A DNA stretch of 64,000 nucleotides from Perlucidibaca piscinae DSM 21586 (lineage in GTDB: Bacteria; Pseudomonadota; Gammaproteobacteria; Pseudomonadales; Moraxellaceae): assembly GCF_000420045.1 (NCBI RefSeq), contig NZ_ATUE01000010.1, positions 1-64,000 on the forward strand, written 5' to 3'. Numbering within the stretch: position 1 is the first letter of the stretch; every line of letters begins with the position of its first letter. This document shows positions 1-8,816 of this stretch, piece after piece. The position numbers and the translations under genes were made by a program. The notes beneath the pieces are model-generated. The model was not told the DNA's origin. It did not search any database and saw only the letters and a list, made by a program, of their open reading frames with translations.

Positions 1-243
1 TATCAGCAGCTGCATGAGCGTCATGGCATACGCTGTTCGATGACAGACGGCTATGACTGTTACCAAAATGCCCTGGCGGAGCGGGTCAACGGCATCTTGA
101 AGTGCGAGCTGCTGTTGCAGCGTCCACATGACCTGCTGGAGGCAAGGAAAATGGTCATGGAGTCGGTGACCATCTACAACCAGGAGCGTCCGCATCTGGC
201 GCTGAAATACAAAACGCCCGATGCAATGCACCGGGCGTTTTGA
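1..243 (+). CDS. IS3-family transposase OrfB, C-terminal part (partial)
   Basis: The reading frame is open from base 1 (YQQLHERHGIRCSMTDG...) and stops at 241-243. It shows the end of the rve/DDE integrase core: the G-I-R-C-S-M segment, then N-A-L-A-E-R-V-N-G-I-L-K-C-E, which contains the last catalytic glutamate of the DDE triad, and the YNQERPH...L.YKTP ending shared by IS3 OrfB proteins. The first two acidic residues and OrfA lie upstream of the window. The product would be the strand-transfer half of the OrfAB transposase. Whether the complete copy is intact cannot be judged. Confidence 0.85.
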   Translation, partial: YQQLHERHGIRCSMTDGYDCYQNALAERVNGILKCELLLQRPHDLLEARKMVMESVTIYNQERPHLALKYKTPDAMHRAF

Positions 244-278
244 GAGAAACAGGTGTCAACCTATTTCAGGACTGGACA
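1..278 (+). mobile_element. IS3-family insertion sequence, right end
   Basis: The transposase reading frame ends at 243 and is followed by a short tail ending ...GGACTGGACA at 278. A terminal CA and a GGACA-like tip are typical of the right inverted repeat of IS3-family elements (family knowledge). The left part of the element lies outside the window, so inverted and target repeats cannot be compared. The tip is only 12 bp from the stop codon of the MAPEG gene at 290, so the element landed in the gap after that gene without breaking it. The exact boundary is inferred. Confidence 0.7.
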
Positions 279-289
279 CGGTCGTCGGC

Positions 290-721
290 TCAGAGCATGT
301 TGCAGAGTGCCAGCAGCCAGTATGCCAGGATACCTGTCTGTGCCAGCCACAGGTTGGCGCGCAGGAACACGAAGGCCGGCGCGATGCTGATCACGTGCAC
401 GCCACTCTGGGCCAGGCGCAGCCCCAGAAATACCATGGCGAGCGGATCGACGACGGCGAGCTGGCCGGTGGCAGCCGCTACCAGCACCACCACCGCGAAC
501 AGCGGCAGATTCTCGACACAGTTCAGGTGCGCGTGATGACAGCGGGTGACCCATGCCGGGTCGGCATGGGTGGCGGCTTCGCGGGTCCAGGCATTGGCGG
601 GCGCTTTGAAGCTGAGTACCAGGGCTACCCGGTAGCTGACGTAGGCCAGCGCGAGGGCCAGTGTCAGCGCAGTGAAACAGAGCAGGGCACAGAGTGCCGG
701 GGACAGGGTCATGTCGGTCAT
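290..721 (-). CDS. MAPEG family membrane protein
   Basis: A 143-residue, very hydrophobic protein with about four membrane segments. Residues 65-80 (HLNCVENLPLFAVVVL) match the signature of the MAPEG family (membrane-associated proteins in eicosanoid and glutathione metabolism), where an asparagine/glutamate pair lies in helix 2. Bacterial members are mostly uncharacterised and some have glutathione transferase or peroxidase activity, so the substrate is unknown. The ATG at 721 was chosen because the 20 residues encoded upstream of it are polar and unlike the family. It lies 90 bp downstream of the PaaX-like gene on the same strand. An IS3 end sits 12 bp past its stop codon. Confidence 0.8.
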   Translation of the reverse strand: MTDMTLSPALCALLCFTALTLALALAYVSYRVALVLSFKAPANAWTREAATHADPAWVTRCHHAHLNCVENLPLFAVVVLVAAATGQLAVVDPLAMVFLGLRLAQSGVHVISIAPAFVFLRANLWLAQTGILAYWLLALCNML

Positions 722-811
722 GGGCGTATCTCGCGAGTAGGGGTTGACTCTGACATTACGCAGAGAATTGCCAGCAAACAACCATTTGTCGGATATTGAC
801 GCTGAGCGTGC

Positions 812-1594
812 TCAGCCGTTGCGGTAGATCTGCGCCCAGATGCGGTGGCCGAGCTGGTCGTAGGCGCGCACCGTGTCGAGGAAGGTCTGGCGCGCCTGCG
901 CGTCGACCAGCGGCTCCGGCAGCAGCGGGTCATAGACCACCGCGCGTATGGCCTTGCTGCCCATCAGGAAGCATTCGCGCGCGGCGACTTCCGGTTCCAG
1001 GCTGTCGGCATTGGCCATCCAGGTCGTGAGCTGTTCATGCAGCTGGCGATACTGCTGGTTCAGCTTCCGGCCATCCCAGAGAGTGTTCAGACGCGTCTGG
1101 TCTTCGCGGCTCCACTGGCTGCCGACGAACAGCGGGGCGGCATCGGCCATGCCCAGCACGGTCAGGCGATGGCGTATGGCGTCGAGGTCGGCGACCAGGT
1201 TGTCAGGGCGCACATAGAGGTCACGTTCCAGCTCGCGGAAACCCAGCATGCTCAGGGCACGCTCGCGGTAACGCAGGGCAGTGCGGTCGCTGCGACCGAG
1301 GTGTCCGGTGTGGATGACCAGGTAATTGCCGCTCCAGGCCCGCAGGCGCTGTTCCGCGGAGCGCCAGGTGGCGACGTCGCCGGCCAGTTCCATGGCGGCT
1401 GGCGCGAGCTGGTAGCTGCCCCGGCCGGCAGCGAGAATGAGCCCGTCCGCAGACAGGCGCACCAGCGCCACGCGCACGGAGTTCTCGCTGATCTCGAAGA
1501 TGCGGCAGGCGGCGATGGCCTCGCGGGCGGTCAGGGGCTGTCCCTGGGCGGCCAGCAGCAGATCCAGGACAAGGTGTCGGGCATTGAGCTTCAT
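812..1594 (-). CDS. PaaX-family transcriptional repressor
   Basis: A 260-residue protein. The N-terminal winged helix (about residues 1-75, MKLNARHLVLDLLLAAQGQPLT...ISENSVRVALVRL) and the C-terminal domain with the YLVIHTG...RERALSMLGFREL segment match PaaX, the phenylacetyl-CoA-responsive GntR-like repressor of phenylacetate degradation. No paa catabolic genes are present, so the inducer may be another acyl-CoA. It is divergent from the enoyl-CoA hydratase/isomerase gene with a 69-bp shared control region, which suggests it controls that gene and itself. The start at 1594 fits the conserved N terminus; a much longer frame upstream runs antisense through the hydratase gene and was not used. 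Confidence 0.82.
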   Translation of the reverse strand: MKLNARHLVLDLLLAAQGQPLTAREAIAACRIFEISENSVRVALVRLSADGLILAAGRGSYQLAPAAMELAGDVATWRSAEQRLRAWSGNYLVIHTGHLGRSDRTALRYRERALSMLGFRELERDLYVRPDNLVADLDAIRHRLTVLGMADAAPLFVGSQWSREDQTRLNTLWDGRKLNQQYRQLHEQLTTWMANADSLEPEVAARECFLMGSKAIRAVVYDPLLPEPLVDAQARQTFLDTVRAYDQLGHRIWAQIYRNG

Positions 1595-1663
1595 GGTCAG
1601 CGACTGTAACAAAAAAGCCCTGTGCTGTGAGAACATGCCTGCAGACGTTTCAGGAGTATGCGC

Positions 1664-2329
1664 ATGTCGGTGTTGAATCTGGTGCGGGAAGGCGCGGTCT
1701 GGGTACTGACCCTGACCGGTGGCGAGAGCCGTTTCAATGACACCTCTCTGGCGGCCTGGTTGCAGGCCCTGGACACGGTGGAGGCGGGCGAGGGCAATGC
1801 CGCCCTGGTCATCACCAGTGCCGATGCCAAGTTCTTCAGCACCGGCATTGATCTGGAAGGGGTGGTCGGCGAGTTCGGCCAGGACTACCTGATGCAGACC
1901 TTCGTGCCCAGGCTGGACGCGTTTCTGCTGCGTCTTGCGCGCTTCCCGATGCCGGTGGTGGTGGCCATGAACGGTCATGCCTACGGGCTGGGCGCGCTGG
2001 TCGCTGCCACCGCCGATGTGCGCCTGATGCGTGCCGATCGAGGCCGTTTCTGCTTCCCCGAGGTCGACATCAAGCTGCCGTTCACGCCGATCATGTCGGA
2101 TGTGGTCAAGCTGCTGCCGAGTCCGGCGGCGGCCTGGCAGATGGCAGCCACCGGGGTGGCCTGGGGTGGTCAGGAGGCACAGGCGGCAGGTGTCATCGAC
2201 CAGGCGCTGTCAGCCGAAGAGCTGCTGCCGACCGCGATTGCCATGGCCACGGCGCTTGCCGCCAAGGATCGCGCCACCTATGCCGTGATCAAGCGTCAGT
2301 GGCGAGACCGCTTCGATCGCCATCTCTGA
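1664..2329 (+). CDS. Enoyl-CoA hydratase/isomerase family protein
   Basis: A 221-residue crotonase-fold protein, shorter than the usual 255-260. The two oxyanion-hole segments are visible: FFSTGIDLEG (about 61-70) and NGHAYGLGALVAA (about 103-115). The stretch FPEVDIKLPF keeps one acidic residue, as in delta3-delta2-enoyl-CoA isomerases, so an isomerase role in unsaturated fatty acid oxidation is as likely as hydration. The start is set at 1664 because AGGAG at 1652-1656 lies 7 bp before it; the ATG at 1658 is too close. It is divergent from a PaaX-like repressor and followed after 21 bp by the DUF1232 gene. Confidence 0.82.
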   Translation: MSVLNLVREGAVWVLTLTGGESRFNDTSLAAWLQALDTVEAGEGNAALVITSADAKFFSTGIDLEGVVGEFGQDYLMQTFVPRLDAFLLRLARFPMPVVVAMNGHAYGLGALVAATADVRLMRADRGRFCFPEVDIKLPFTPIMSDVVKLLPSPAAAWQMAATGVAWGGQEAQAAGVIDQALSAEELLPTAIAMATALAAKDRATYAVIKRQWRDRFDRHL

Positions 2330-2350
2330 GCCCTGCCAAGGAGATCCGAC

Positions 2351-2767
2351 ATGCACGACCATTCCGGGAACCCGCAGCATCCTGCCAGTGACACGACGCC
2401 GTTGACCGGGCTGCCGGCCGTCGGCGTTGCCGCACAGGCTGAGTCTGTCGAGCCGGTGACTGAAGACAGTCTCTGGCAGAAGATCACGCGCGCCGCCAAG
2501 CGTGCCGGCCGCGAAGTGGTCGAGAAGGCCCTGTGGCTGCACTACGCCGCCCAGCGCCCGGAGACGCCGGCATGGGCACGCACCATGATCTATGGCGCGC
2601 TGGCCTACTTCATCCTGCCGGTGGACATGATTCCCGACGTGGTTCCGCTGGCGGGCTATACCGATGATCTCGGCGTGCTCGCGGCCGCTGTCGCCACGTT
2701 GGCGGTCTACATCAACCAGGACGTCAAGGACCAGGCCGCGCGCAAGCTGCAGGACTGGTTCGGCTGA
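2351..2767 (+). CDS. YkvA-like DUF1232 membrane protein
   Basis: A 138-residue protein. After a polar N terminus of about 70 residues comes the DUF1232/YkvA signature GALAYFILPVDMIPDVVPLAGYTDDLGVLAAAV, with the I-P-D and Y-T-D-D motifs. DUF1232 proteins are small inner-membrane proteins of unknown function. It lies 21 bp after the enoyl-CoA hydratase/isomerase gene and probably shares its transcript. An AAGGAG-like site (CAAGGAGATCCGAC) precedes the ATG. Confidence 0.85.
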   Translation: MHDHSGNPQHPASDTTPLTGLPAVGVAAQAESVEPVTEDSLWQKITRAAKRAGREVVEKALWLHYAAQRPETPAWARTMIYGALAYFILPVDMIPDVVPLAGYTDDLGVLAAAVATLAVYINQDVKDQAARKLQDWFG

Positions 2768-2798
2768 AGCCCTTCTCCCAGTGTGAGCACCCCGTGAA

Positions 2799-4067
2799 AT
2801 GAGTACCCATGTTGCCGTGATCGGCAGTGGCATGGCCGGTCTGGCCGCTGCGCGCCTGTGTCGAGATGCCGGATGCCGCGTCACCGTGTTCGAGGCCCAG
2901 GCCCGGCGCGGCATGGATGCGCACAGCATTTCCCTGCAGGGCGGGCTGGTGGACGTGCCGCTGCGCGTCATGAGTCCGCTGGCCTGGCGTCATGTCATCG
3001 CGCTTGCCGAGCGTGTCGGCGTGCAGACCTATCCGGTCAATACCTACACCACCTGCAGCTGGCTGCCCGGCGACACCTGGTTTCGCAGCAGCCGCGTGCC
3101 GCTGCTGAACTGGCCCGTGGTCGGCTCCTGGCGCTACCTGAATCGCAGCAGCTGGCGCCTGCTCACGGGCTTCCGCACGCTCGGCAAGGCCCGCGAGGCC
3201 ATGCGCCGCGATGGCCTCGGGCACATCACGCTGGCAGAGTTCCAGCAGCGCTATCCGCAGGATGCGCTGTTCTGGCGCGGCCTGGTGCTGCCCATCCTGA
3301 CCACCATCTGCACCTGCAGCGAAGAGCATCTGATGGCCTGGCCGGCCGGCGACCTGCTCGATCTGCTGGCGACCATTGTCCAGGGGGACACGCTGCGCCG
3401 CCTGAAGGGTGGCACTCCGGCACTGGTCGACGGGCTGGCACGAGACCTGGAGTTTGTCAGCGGCAGCCCGTTGACCGAGGTCAAGGCTGTGGCCGGTGGC
3501 ATGCAGGTACGCAATGCGCGTGGCGATGTGGCCCGGGTCGACACCGTCATCGTCGCCACCCAGGCCAACCAGATCGGCTTTCTCGATGCCGCCGACTGGC
3601 CGCGCGAGCACCAGTGCCTGAGTGCCATCCGCTTCGATCATGGCGAGCTGGTGGTGCATCGTGACACCCGCTTCATGCCTGCCGACCGCCGTGACTGGAG
3701 CGCCCTGCATTACCAGATGCGTCCGGATCTTTCCGAAGCCATGTTCACGGTCTGGGTGAATCCGGTCGAGAACAGCCTGGGCAATGACGATCCTCCCGTG
3801 TTCCAGACCTGGAATCCGCTGTTCGCGCCGGATCCGCAGAAAGTCATCGTGCGGGTGCCGCTGGCGCGGGCGGTGGTGCACGGCGGCACGGCATCGGCGC
3901 TGCAGGGTCTGTCAGACCTGCATGGCGAGCCTGGCCGGCAACTGTTCTTCTGCGGCTCCTGGGCCTATCCGGGCGTGCCGCTGCTGGAGTCGGCAGTGCG
4001 TTCCGCGATTGCCGTGGTGCAGCGCCTCGGCCTGCAGCCGGAGCCGCCGCTGTCGCTGTCGGCATGA
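2799..4067 (+). CDS. FAD-dependent amine-oxidase-like oxidoreductase
   Basis: A 422-residue flavoprotein. It opens with a Rossmann motif GSGMAGLAAARLC at about residues 9-21 and the FEAQARRGMDAHS strand that contacts the FAD ribose. The C terminus (FFCGSWAYPGVPLLESAVRSA) resembles the FAD-closing segment of the NAD(P)-binding/amine oxidase superfamily. Proteins of this sort are often found beside SAM methyltransferases or cyclopropane synthases and are annotated as oxidoreductases of modified lipids; the substrate is unknown here. Its stop overlaps the start of the methyltransferase gene by 4 bp (ATGA), which indicates translational coupling and a joint pathway. Confidence 0.75.
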   Translation: MSTHVAVIGSGMAGLAAARLCRDAGCRVTVFEAQARRGMDAHSISLQGGLVDVPLRVMSPLAWRHVIALAERVGVQTYPVNTYTTCSWLPGDTWFRSSRVPLLNWPVVGSWRYLNRSSWRLLTGFRTLGKAREAMRRDGLGHITLAEFQQRYPQDALFWRGLVLPILTTICTCSEEHLMAWPAGDLLDLLATIVQGDTLRRLKGGTPALVDGLARDLEFVSGSPLTEVKAVAGGMQVRNARGDVARVDTVIVATQANQIGFLDAADWPREHQCLSAIRFDHGELVVHRDTRFMPADRRDWSALHYQMRPDLSEAMFTVWVNPVENSLGNDDPPVFQTWNPLFAPDPQKVIVRVPLARAVVHGGTASALQGLSDLHGEPGRQLFFCGSWAYPGVPLLESAVRSAIAVVQRLGLQPEPPLSLSA

Positions 4068-4864
4068 GCGACCGCCGCAGCCCGTCGCTGGCCTGGACCA
4101 ACCTCGGCGACTGGGCGGAGGGTGACGATTTTCGTGCCGCCTGCGCGCGTCTGGCACGGCGTCACGCCGAGGCGGTGAGTCTGCAGCCCTCGCATCGCGT
4201 GCTCGATCTGGCCTGTGGTCGCGGGGCCAGCCTGGCCCTGTGGTGGCAGCTGGGCGTGCGTGAGCTGACCGGGCTGGATGCCGATGCCGAAGCGCTGCGG
4301 TCAGCCCGCGAGGGCTTGGCTGGTCACGGCCTGGTGACCGACGGCGCTGCCGGCGTGACGCTGCTCTCCGGTCGACACGACCAGTGGCCGCCGGTTCCCG
4401 GTCTGCTGCCGGCCGCTCATGATGCTGTCGTCTGCATCGATGCCGCCTATCACGCGAGCAGCGCCGATGCCTTCCTGCGTACCGTGGCGCATGTGCTGGC
4501 GCCTGACGGCCGTGCCGCCTGGAGCACGCTGGTGCTGCGCAGTGAGCCGGGCTGGCGTCTGCGTCTGCTGCTGCGCGCTGCCGGCATCCCGTCCGCCAGC
4601 CTGTGCACGCTGGCCGACTGGCAGGCGAGGGCAGACCGGCACGGGCTGCTGCTGGAGCCGGTTGCCGCGCTTGACGCCGAGGTGCTCGACGGCTTTTCCA
4701 CCTTTGCGCGCAGTGCCGTCACCGCGACGCCGGCACAGGCCGACGCGCAGGGCTGGTCTCATGTGCCGCGCTGGAAGCTGGCGCTGACCGGCCGTCTCTG
4801 CCTCAGCCTGACGGCCTCTGGTGAAATCGGTTATATGCTTATGAAAACTCGCCATAAGACCTGA
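4064..4864 (+). CDS. SAM-dependent class I methyltransferase
   Basis: A 266-residue protein. Motif I of class I methyltransferases is VLDLACGRGASLALWW (about residues 46-61), followed by the acidic strand-2 end LTGLDADAEAL. An AHDAVVCIDAAYHASSADAFLRTVAHVLAPDGRAAW segment corresponds to motifs II-III. It is co-translated with the upstream flavoprotein (ATGA overlap), so both probably act on the same, perhaps lipid, substrate. The substrate class cannot be read from the sequence. Confidence 0.78.
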   Translation: MSDRRSPSLAWTNLGDWAEGDDFRAACARLARRHAEAVSLQPSHRVLDLACGRGASLALWWQLGVRELTGLDADAEALRSAREGLAGHGLVTDGAAGVTLLSGRHDQWPPVPGLLPAAHDAVVCIDAAYHASSADAFLRTVAHVLAPDGRAAWSTLVLRSEPGWRLRLLLRAAGIPSASLCTLADWQARADRHGLLLEPVAALDAEVLDGFSTFARSAVTATPAQADAQGWSHVPRWKLALTGRLCLSLTASGEIGYMLMKTRHKT

Positions 4865-4944
4865 TGCCGACAGAACTGCGCAAATACCGTAAAATGCGCG
4901 CCCCAGCCTGCGGCTGATGCCATTTCCAGGAGTCGAGGAAGACC

Positions 4945-5718
4945 ATGTCGGCGTTCAATGAAGAGAAAGTGCTCACTGTCCATCACTGGAATGACACTCT
5001 GTTCAGCTTCACCACCACCCGTGACCAGAGCCTGCGTTTCAAGACCGGCCAGTTCGTCATGATCGGCCTGGTGGTGAATGGCAAGCCGCTCATGCGCGCC
5101 TACTCGGTGGTCAGTGCCCACTACGAGGATCACCTCGAGTTCTACAGCATCAAGGTGCAGGATGGCCCGCTGACCTCTCGCCTGCAGCATCTGCAGCCCG
5201 GTGACACCCTGCTGGTGTCGCGCAAGCCCACCGGCTCCCTGATCATCGACAACCTCAAGCCGGGCAAGAACCTGTATCTGCTGTCGACCGGCACCGGTCT
5301 GGCACCGTTCATGAGCGTGATCCGCGACCCCGAGTTCTACGAGGCCTTCGACAAGATCATCCTCACCCATGGTGTGCGCTGGAAGAGCGAGCTTGGCTAC
5401 TTCGAGCACATCACCGAGGAAATGCCGGAAGACGAGAACTTCGGCGAGCTGGTGCGCGAGAAGCTGATCTACTACCCGACCGTGACCCGCGAGGACTTCG
5501 AGCGTCAGGGCCGTCTGACCGACCTGATCGAGTCCGGCCAGCTCTTCGAGGACATCGGCCTGCCGCCGCTGAACCCGGAAACCGACCGCGTGATGATCTG
5601 CGGCAGCCCGAGCATGCTCAAGGATCTGGTCGAGATTCTCGAGAAGCGCGGTTTTGTCGAGGGCACCAGCCATGCCCCGGGCGACTACGTCATTGAACGT
5701 GCCTTCGTCGAGAAATAA
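4945..5718 (+). CDS. fpr: Ferredoxin--NADP+ reductase
   Basis: A 257-residue flavoenzyme matching bacterial Fpr (subclass I), which exchanges electrons between NADPH and ferredoxin or flavodoxin for biosynthesis and oxidative-stress defence. The FAD site RAYS is at 51-54, and the NADP-binding segment STGTGLAPF is at about 114-122. A late CGSPSMLKD motif and the C-terminal ending YVIERAFVEK are typical of the family. A clear ribosome site (AGGAGTCGAGGAAG) precedes the ATG. A single copy in its own unit, followed by a small membrane-protein gene 35 bp downstream. Confidence 0.93.
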   Translation: MSAFNEEKVLTVHHWNDTLFSFTTTRDQSLRFKTGQFVMIGLVVNGKPLMRAYSVVSAHYEDHLEFYSIKVQDGPLTSRLQHLQPGDTLLVSRKPTGSLIIDNLKPGKNLYLLSTGTGLAPFMSVIRDPEFYEAFDKIILTHGVRWKSELGYFEHITEEMPEDENFGELVREKLIYYPTVTREDFERQGRLTDLIESGQLFEDIGLPPLNPETDRVMICGSPSMLKDLVEILEKRGFVEGTSHAPGDYVIERAFVEK

Positions 5719-5753
5719 GCGCGTCTCACGCCCTACATAATAGGAGGCTGTCC

Positions 5754-6167
5754 ATGCCGGCCCTGTTGCTGCTCATCCTGCGCATCGTGGTGATGGCCAT
5801 CCAGATCGCCGGCATGATGGCGTTCTTCAATACCGTGCTGGGCTGGGGACAGTTCGCCACCTTCCTGTCGTCGTTGCTGGTGGCGCTGTTCATGCCGCTG
5901 CTTGGCACCTTCCTAGGTGCCTACGGGGCCTGGCAGGTCTGGGACTGGTCCTGGTGGCTGGTGTTGCTGGTGTTCCTGCCGAGTCTGGCGCTGTCACTGA
6001 TGACCCTGGTCGGCGTGGGTGCCGCCGGCCTGCTGTCGGCCCTGTTCCTGCGCAAGCGCCTGCAGGCCGGTTCCGGTCGCCCGGCAGATGCCGGCCAGGG
6101 CAGCACCATCGAGGGTGAGGTGCTCAGCTCGCGCGTCGACAGTGATCCGTCGGAGCGTCGTGACTGA
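5754..6167 (+). CDS. Small hydrophobic membrane protein of unknown function
   Basis: A 137-residue protein with three to four predicted membrane helices (about residues 3-25, 32-58, 65-85 and 80-102) and a polar tail from about 103 with no recognised motif. TAGGAGG lies 5 bp upstream of the ATG, a strong ribosome site. It is 35 bp after fpr and may be cotranscribed with it. I do not recognise the family. Confidence 0.65.
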   Translation: MPALLLLILRIVVMAIQIAGMMAFFNTVLGWGQFATFLSSLLVALFMPLLGTFLGAYGAWQVWDWSWWLVLLVFLPSLALSLMTLVGVGAAGLLSALFLRKRLQAGSGRPADAGQGSTIEGEVLSSRVDSDPSERRD

Positions 6168-6238
6168 GTGACTGCCATGGTCTGACCCGGCAATGCCGCG
6201 CATGCTAGCCTGAGCGTGATTGGCATGCGGAGTCGGAC

Positions 6239-7849
6239 ATGGAGAGCGCGTTCACGTTCCTCGGTGGTCTCGGGCTTTTTCTGCTCGGGATGACCCTGAT
6301 GACGGATGGTCTCAAGCTCTCTGCCGGACAGCTGCTCGGCAAGCTGCTCGAGCATGCCACGCGTACCCGGCTCAAGGCCCTGTGCAGCGGATTCCTCATC
6401 ACCACCCTGGTGCAATCCTCCAGCGCCGTCACCGTGGCCATCATCGGCCTGATCAATGCCGGCGTACTCAGTTTTCGCCAGGCGCTCTGGGTGATTTTCG
6501 GCACCAATGTCGGCACCACCATGACCGGCTGGATCGTGGCTCTTGTCGGCTTCAAGTTCAGGATCGAGACCTTCGCGTTGCCCATGATCGGTGCCGGGGT
6601 GCTGCTCTACCTGACCGGAAGTCAGACCCGGCGCGCCGGTCTGGGCCATGCCATCGCGGGTTTCGGCTTGCTCTTTCTCGGGCTGTCCTTTCTCCAGGAG
6701 GCCTTTGCCGGGCAGGCGCAAACGCTGCAGCTGCCGACGGGCGTGGGGCTTTCAGCGGTACTCATGCAGGTGCTTATCGGCATCCTGATGACCATTCTGA
6801 TGCAGTCCTCGAGCGCGGCACTGGCCATTACCCTGACCGCTGCCAGTGGTGGCATGCTCACGATCGAGGGAGCGGCGGCCATGATCATCGGCTTGAACGT
6901 CGGCACCACGGTGACGGCATTGCTGGCGGCCATCAATGCCACCAGCAATGGCAAGCGTGCCGCCATGGCTCACCTGGCATTCAATCTGGTGACGGCGCTG
7001 GCTGCCCTGCTGATGCTGCCCTGGCTGTTGACGGTGCTGTTGCAGATGCAGCATCTGCTGCTGGACGCGCCGGGCATGGCGACGACGCTGGCCCTGTTCC
7101 ACACCGCGTTCAATCTGCTCGGGGTCATGCTGATGTGGCCGATATCGGACCGTCTGGCGAACTGGCTGCTGGCACGCTTCCACAGCCACGATGATGATCT
7201 GGCACGTCCCCGCTTCATCGATGACAACATCGCAACCGTCACCAGCCTGGCCATTCCTGCCGCCGAACTGGAAATTCACCGGCTTGGCCGTCATGTCGTC
7301 AGGGCCTGGCTGGACACGCTGGATGCCGAGCATCTGCCTGCCTCTGGCAGCAGTCGCGGCAGCGCCGCGTGCCTGGCATTGAGCCAGCAGATCGCATCCT
7401 TCCTGATACGTACCAGCCGCCAGTCGCAGAGTGCTGCGGATGCCGACAGCCTGGCCCGGCTGCTGCAGATCAAGCGACGTTATGACGGCATGACCGGTCT
7501 GCTGGCCACGATGTCCGATTTCCAGCCGGGGCAGGCCGGCGAGTCTGCCCTGCTGGAGACGGCAAGACGTCTGCTTCAGCGCAGTCAGCCAGGTCAGGAC
7601 GAGCGGCCACCGTTGCCGGAAGAGGTGCGCGAGTTCGATGTGCTCTATGCTGCCAGGCGTCTGGCATTGATGATGCAGGCTGCACGTGGCGAGGTCGATG
7701 TCCTTGCCATGGAGGATCTGCTCAATCACCTCAGCGCCCTGCATCAGGCGGTGCTGAAGGCAGCGGATGCCATCAGCCTGATGCGGGCGGACGAGGGCGA
7801 AGCTTCTTCTCTGACCATGCCCGTGGCAGCGGAGGATGCCGCGCGCTGA
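6239..7849 (+). CDS. Na+/phosphate cotransporter with PhoU-like tail
   Basis: A 536-residue NptA/YjbB-type transporter. The two inverted Na_Pi_cotrans repeats are visible: QSSSAVTVA at about residues 59-67 with GTNVGTT following, and QSSSAALAI at about 189-197 with GLNVGTT following. The membrane part ends near residue 315; the remaining 220 residues are soluble, helical and PhoU-like. Members import or release phosphate using the sodium gradient. No Pho box was seen upstream. The start ATG follows GCGGAGTCGGAC. It is convergent with the DUF2970 gene 8 bp downstream. Confidence 0.88.
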   Translation: MESAFTFLGGLGLFLLGMTLMTDGLKLSAGQLLGKLLEHATRTRLKALCSGFLITTLVQSSSAVTVAIIGLINAGVLSFRQALWVIFGTNVGTTMTGWIVALVGFKFRIETFALPMIGAGVLLYLTGSQTRRAGLGHAIAGFGLLFLGLSFLQEAFAGQAQTLQLPTGVGLSAVLMQVLIGILMTILMQSSSAALAITLTAASGGMLTIEGAAAMIIGLNVGTTVTALLAAINATSNGKRAAMAHLAFNLVTALAALLMLPWLLTVLLQMQHLLLDAPGMATTLALFHTAFNLLGVMLMWPISDRLANWLLARFHSHDDDLARPRFIDDNIATVTSLAIPAAELEIHRLGRHVVRAWLDTLDAEHLPASGSSRGSAACLALSQQIASFLIRTSRQSQSAADADSLARLLQIKRRYDGMTGLLATMSDFQPGQAGESALLETARRLLQRSQPGQDERPPLPEEVREFDVLYAARRLALMMQAARGEVDVLAMEDLLNHLSALHQAVLKAADAISLMRADEGEASSLTMPVAAEDAAR

Positions 7850-7857
7850 GCCCTGCG

Positions 7858-8124
7858 TCAGCTGCTCGCGGAGATGGCGGCATTCACCGCCATCATCACG
7901 ACCACCACCATGACGATGACGAACACGATGCCGGCAATGATGAAGCTGCGCGGATTGCCGTGGGTGAAGTCGCGCACCCGGTTGGCCTCGTTCTGAACGC
8001 CGAACCAGGCCCGGAACACGCTCGCCAGCACGCCCAGCGGACCGACACTGCGTTCTGTCAGCGAGCCTGATGTGGCGTGCTGTTGGTCATCAGGGGCGGC
8101 GGGGGGCTGGCTGCCAGCGGACAT
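7858..8124 (-). CDS. DUF2970 single-span membrane protein
   Basis: An 88-residue protein. Residues 28-80 (GPLGVLASVFRAWFGVQNEANRVRDF...) match DUF2970: a V-x-S-x-x-x-A-x-F-G-V segment, an R-D-F turn and one C-terminal membrane helix rich in Ile/Val. The family is common in proteobacteria and its function is unknown. It is convergent with the phosphate transporter gene and divergent from ogt with a 65-bp gap. Confidence 0.75.
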   Translation of the reverse strand: MSAGSQPPAAPDDQQHATSGSLTERSVGPLGVLASVFRAWFGVQNEANRVRDFTHGNPRSFIIAGIVFVIVMVVVVMMAVNAAISASS

Positions 8125-8189
8125 GGCATGACTCCTGTCCAGGTCGTGTTATCGTCATCTGACCATGACGCATTTGCCCGGGTCTGTCC

Positions 8190-8765
8190 ATGTCAGTCAC
8201 CAAGCGCATTCCTTTCTACACGCTGCTGCAACTGCCCGACGCCATGGCGCTGCTGGCCTGCACGCCGGATGGCATCTGTGCGCTCTCGCTGGATGACAGC
8301 GCCGAACCGCTGGAACGTGGTCTTTTGCAGCGCTGGCCGACCGCACGCAAGGTGGCGGGCGAGCCCGGAAGCGCGTCATCGGGTCAGCACACCGAGGCTG
8401 GCGAGCGTCTGCTTGTTTCGTTGCTGCCGCGTGTGCAGGCGGCGCTGAACGGGGCAGCCGATCCGCAGGCGGGTCAGCCCTGGCCGCTGGATCTGCAGGG
8501 CACACCCTTTCAGCTGGCCGTCTGGCGCGCCTTGCGCGAGATTCCGGCTGGCAGCACGTGCAGCTATGCCGAATTGGCCACGCGCCTGGGCAGGCCGTCG
8601 GCGGCGCGGGCAGTTGCCGGAGCCTGTGCCGCCAATGCGGTGGCGGTGCTGGTGCCATGCCACCGCGTAGTGCGTGCTGACGGCAGCCTGTCCGGTTATC
8701 GCTGGGGCGTGGCTCGCAAGCAGGCCTTGCTGGCGGCCGAGGCGGCTGGCGCCAGCGGCGTCTGA
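8190..8765 (+). CDS. ogt: Methylated-DNA--protein-cysteine methyltransferase
   Basis: A 191-residue suicide DNA-repair protein that removes O6-methyl or O4-methyl groups from guanine and thymine. The active-site motif VPCHRVV has its acceptor cysteine at residue 157. The helix-turn-helix that enters the minor groove (TCSYAELATRLGRPSAARAVAGACAAN) is at about 123-149. No Ada-type N-terminal metal domain is present, so it is an Ogt-type constitutive enzyme. The N-terminal 90 residues are poorly conserved, as usual. Confidence 0.92.
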   Translation: MSVTKRIPFYTLLQLPDAMALLACTPDGICALSLDDSAEPLERGLLQRWPTARKVAGEPGSASSGQHTEAGERLLVSLLPRVQAALNGAADPQAGQPWPLDLQGTPFQLAVWRALREIPAGSTCSYAELATRLGRPSAARAVAGACAANAVAVLVPCHRVVRADGSLSGYRWGVARKQALLAAEAAGASGV

Positions 8766-8816
8766 CGCGTCAGTCTCCGGCAGGCAGCATGCGGCTGTGC
8801 TGCCTGCCCAGCCTGC

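Noticed and set aside
801..816. GCTGAGC-GT-GCTCAGC dyad at the end of the PaaX-like gene, considered as a terminator
   Set aside because: The 2-base centre cannot form the full loop and no T-tract follows on the gene's strand.
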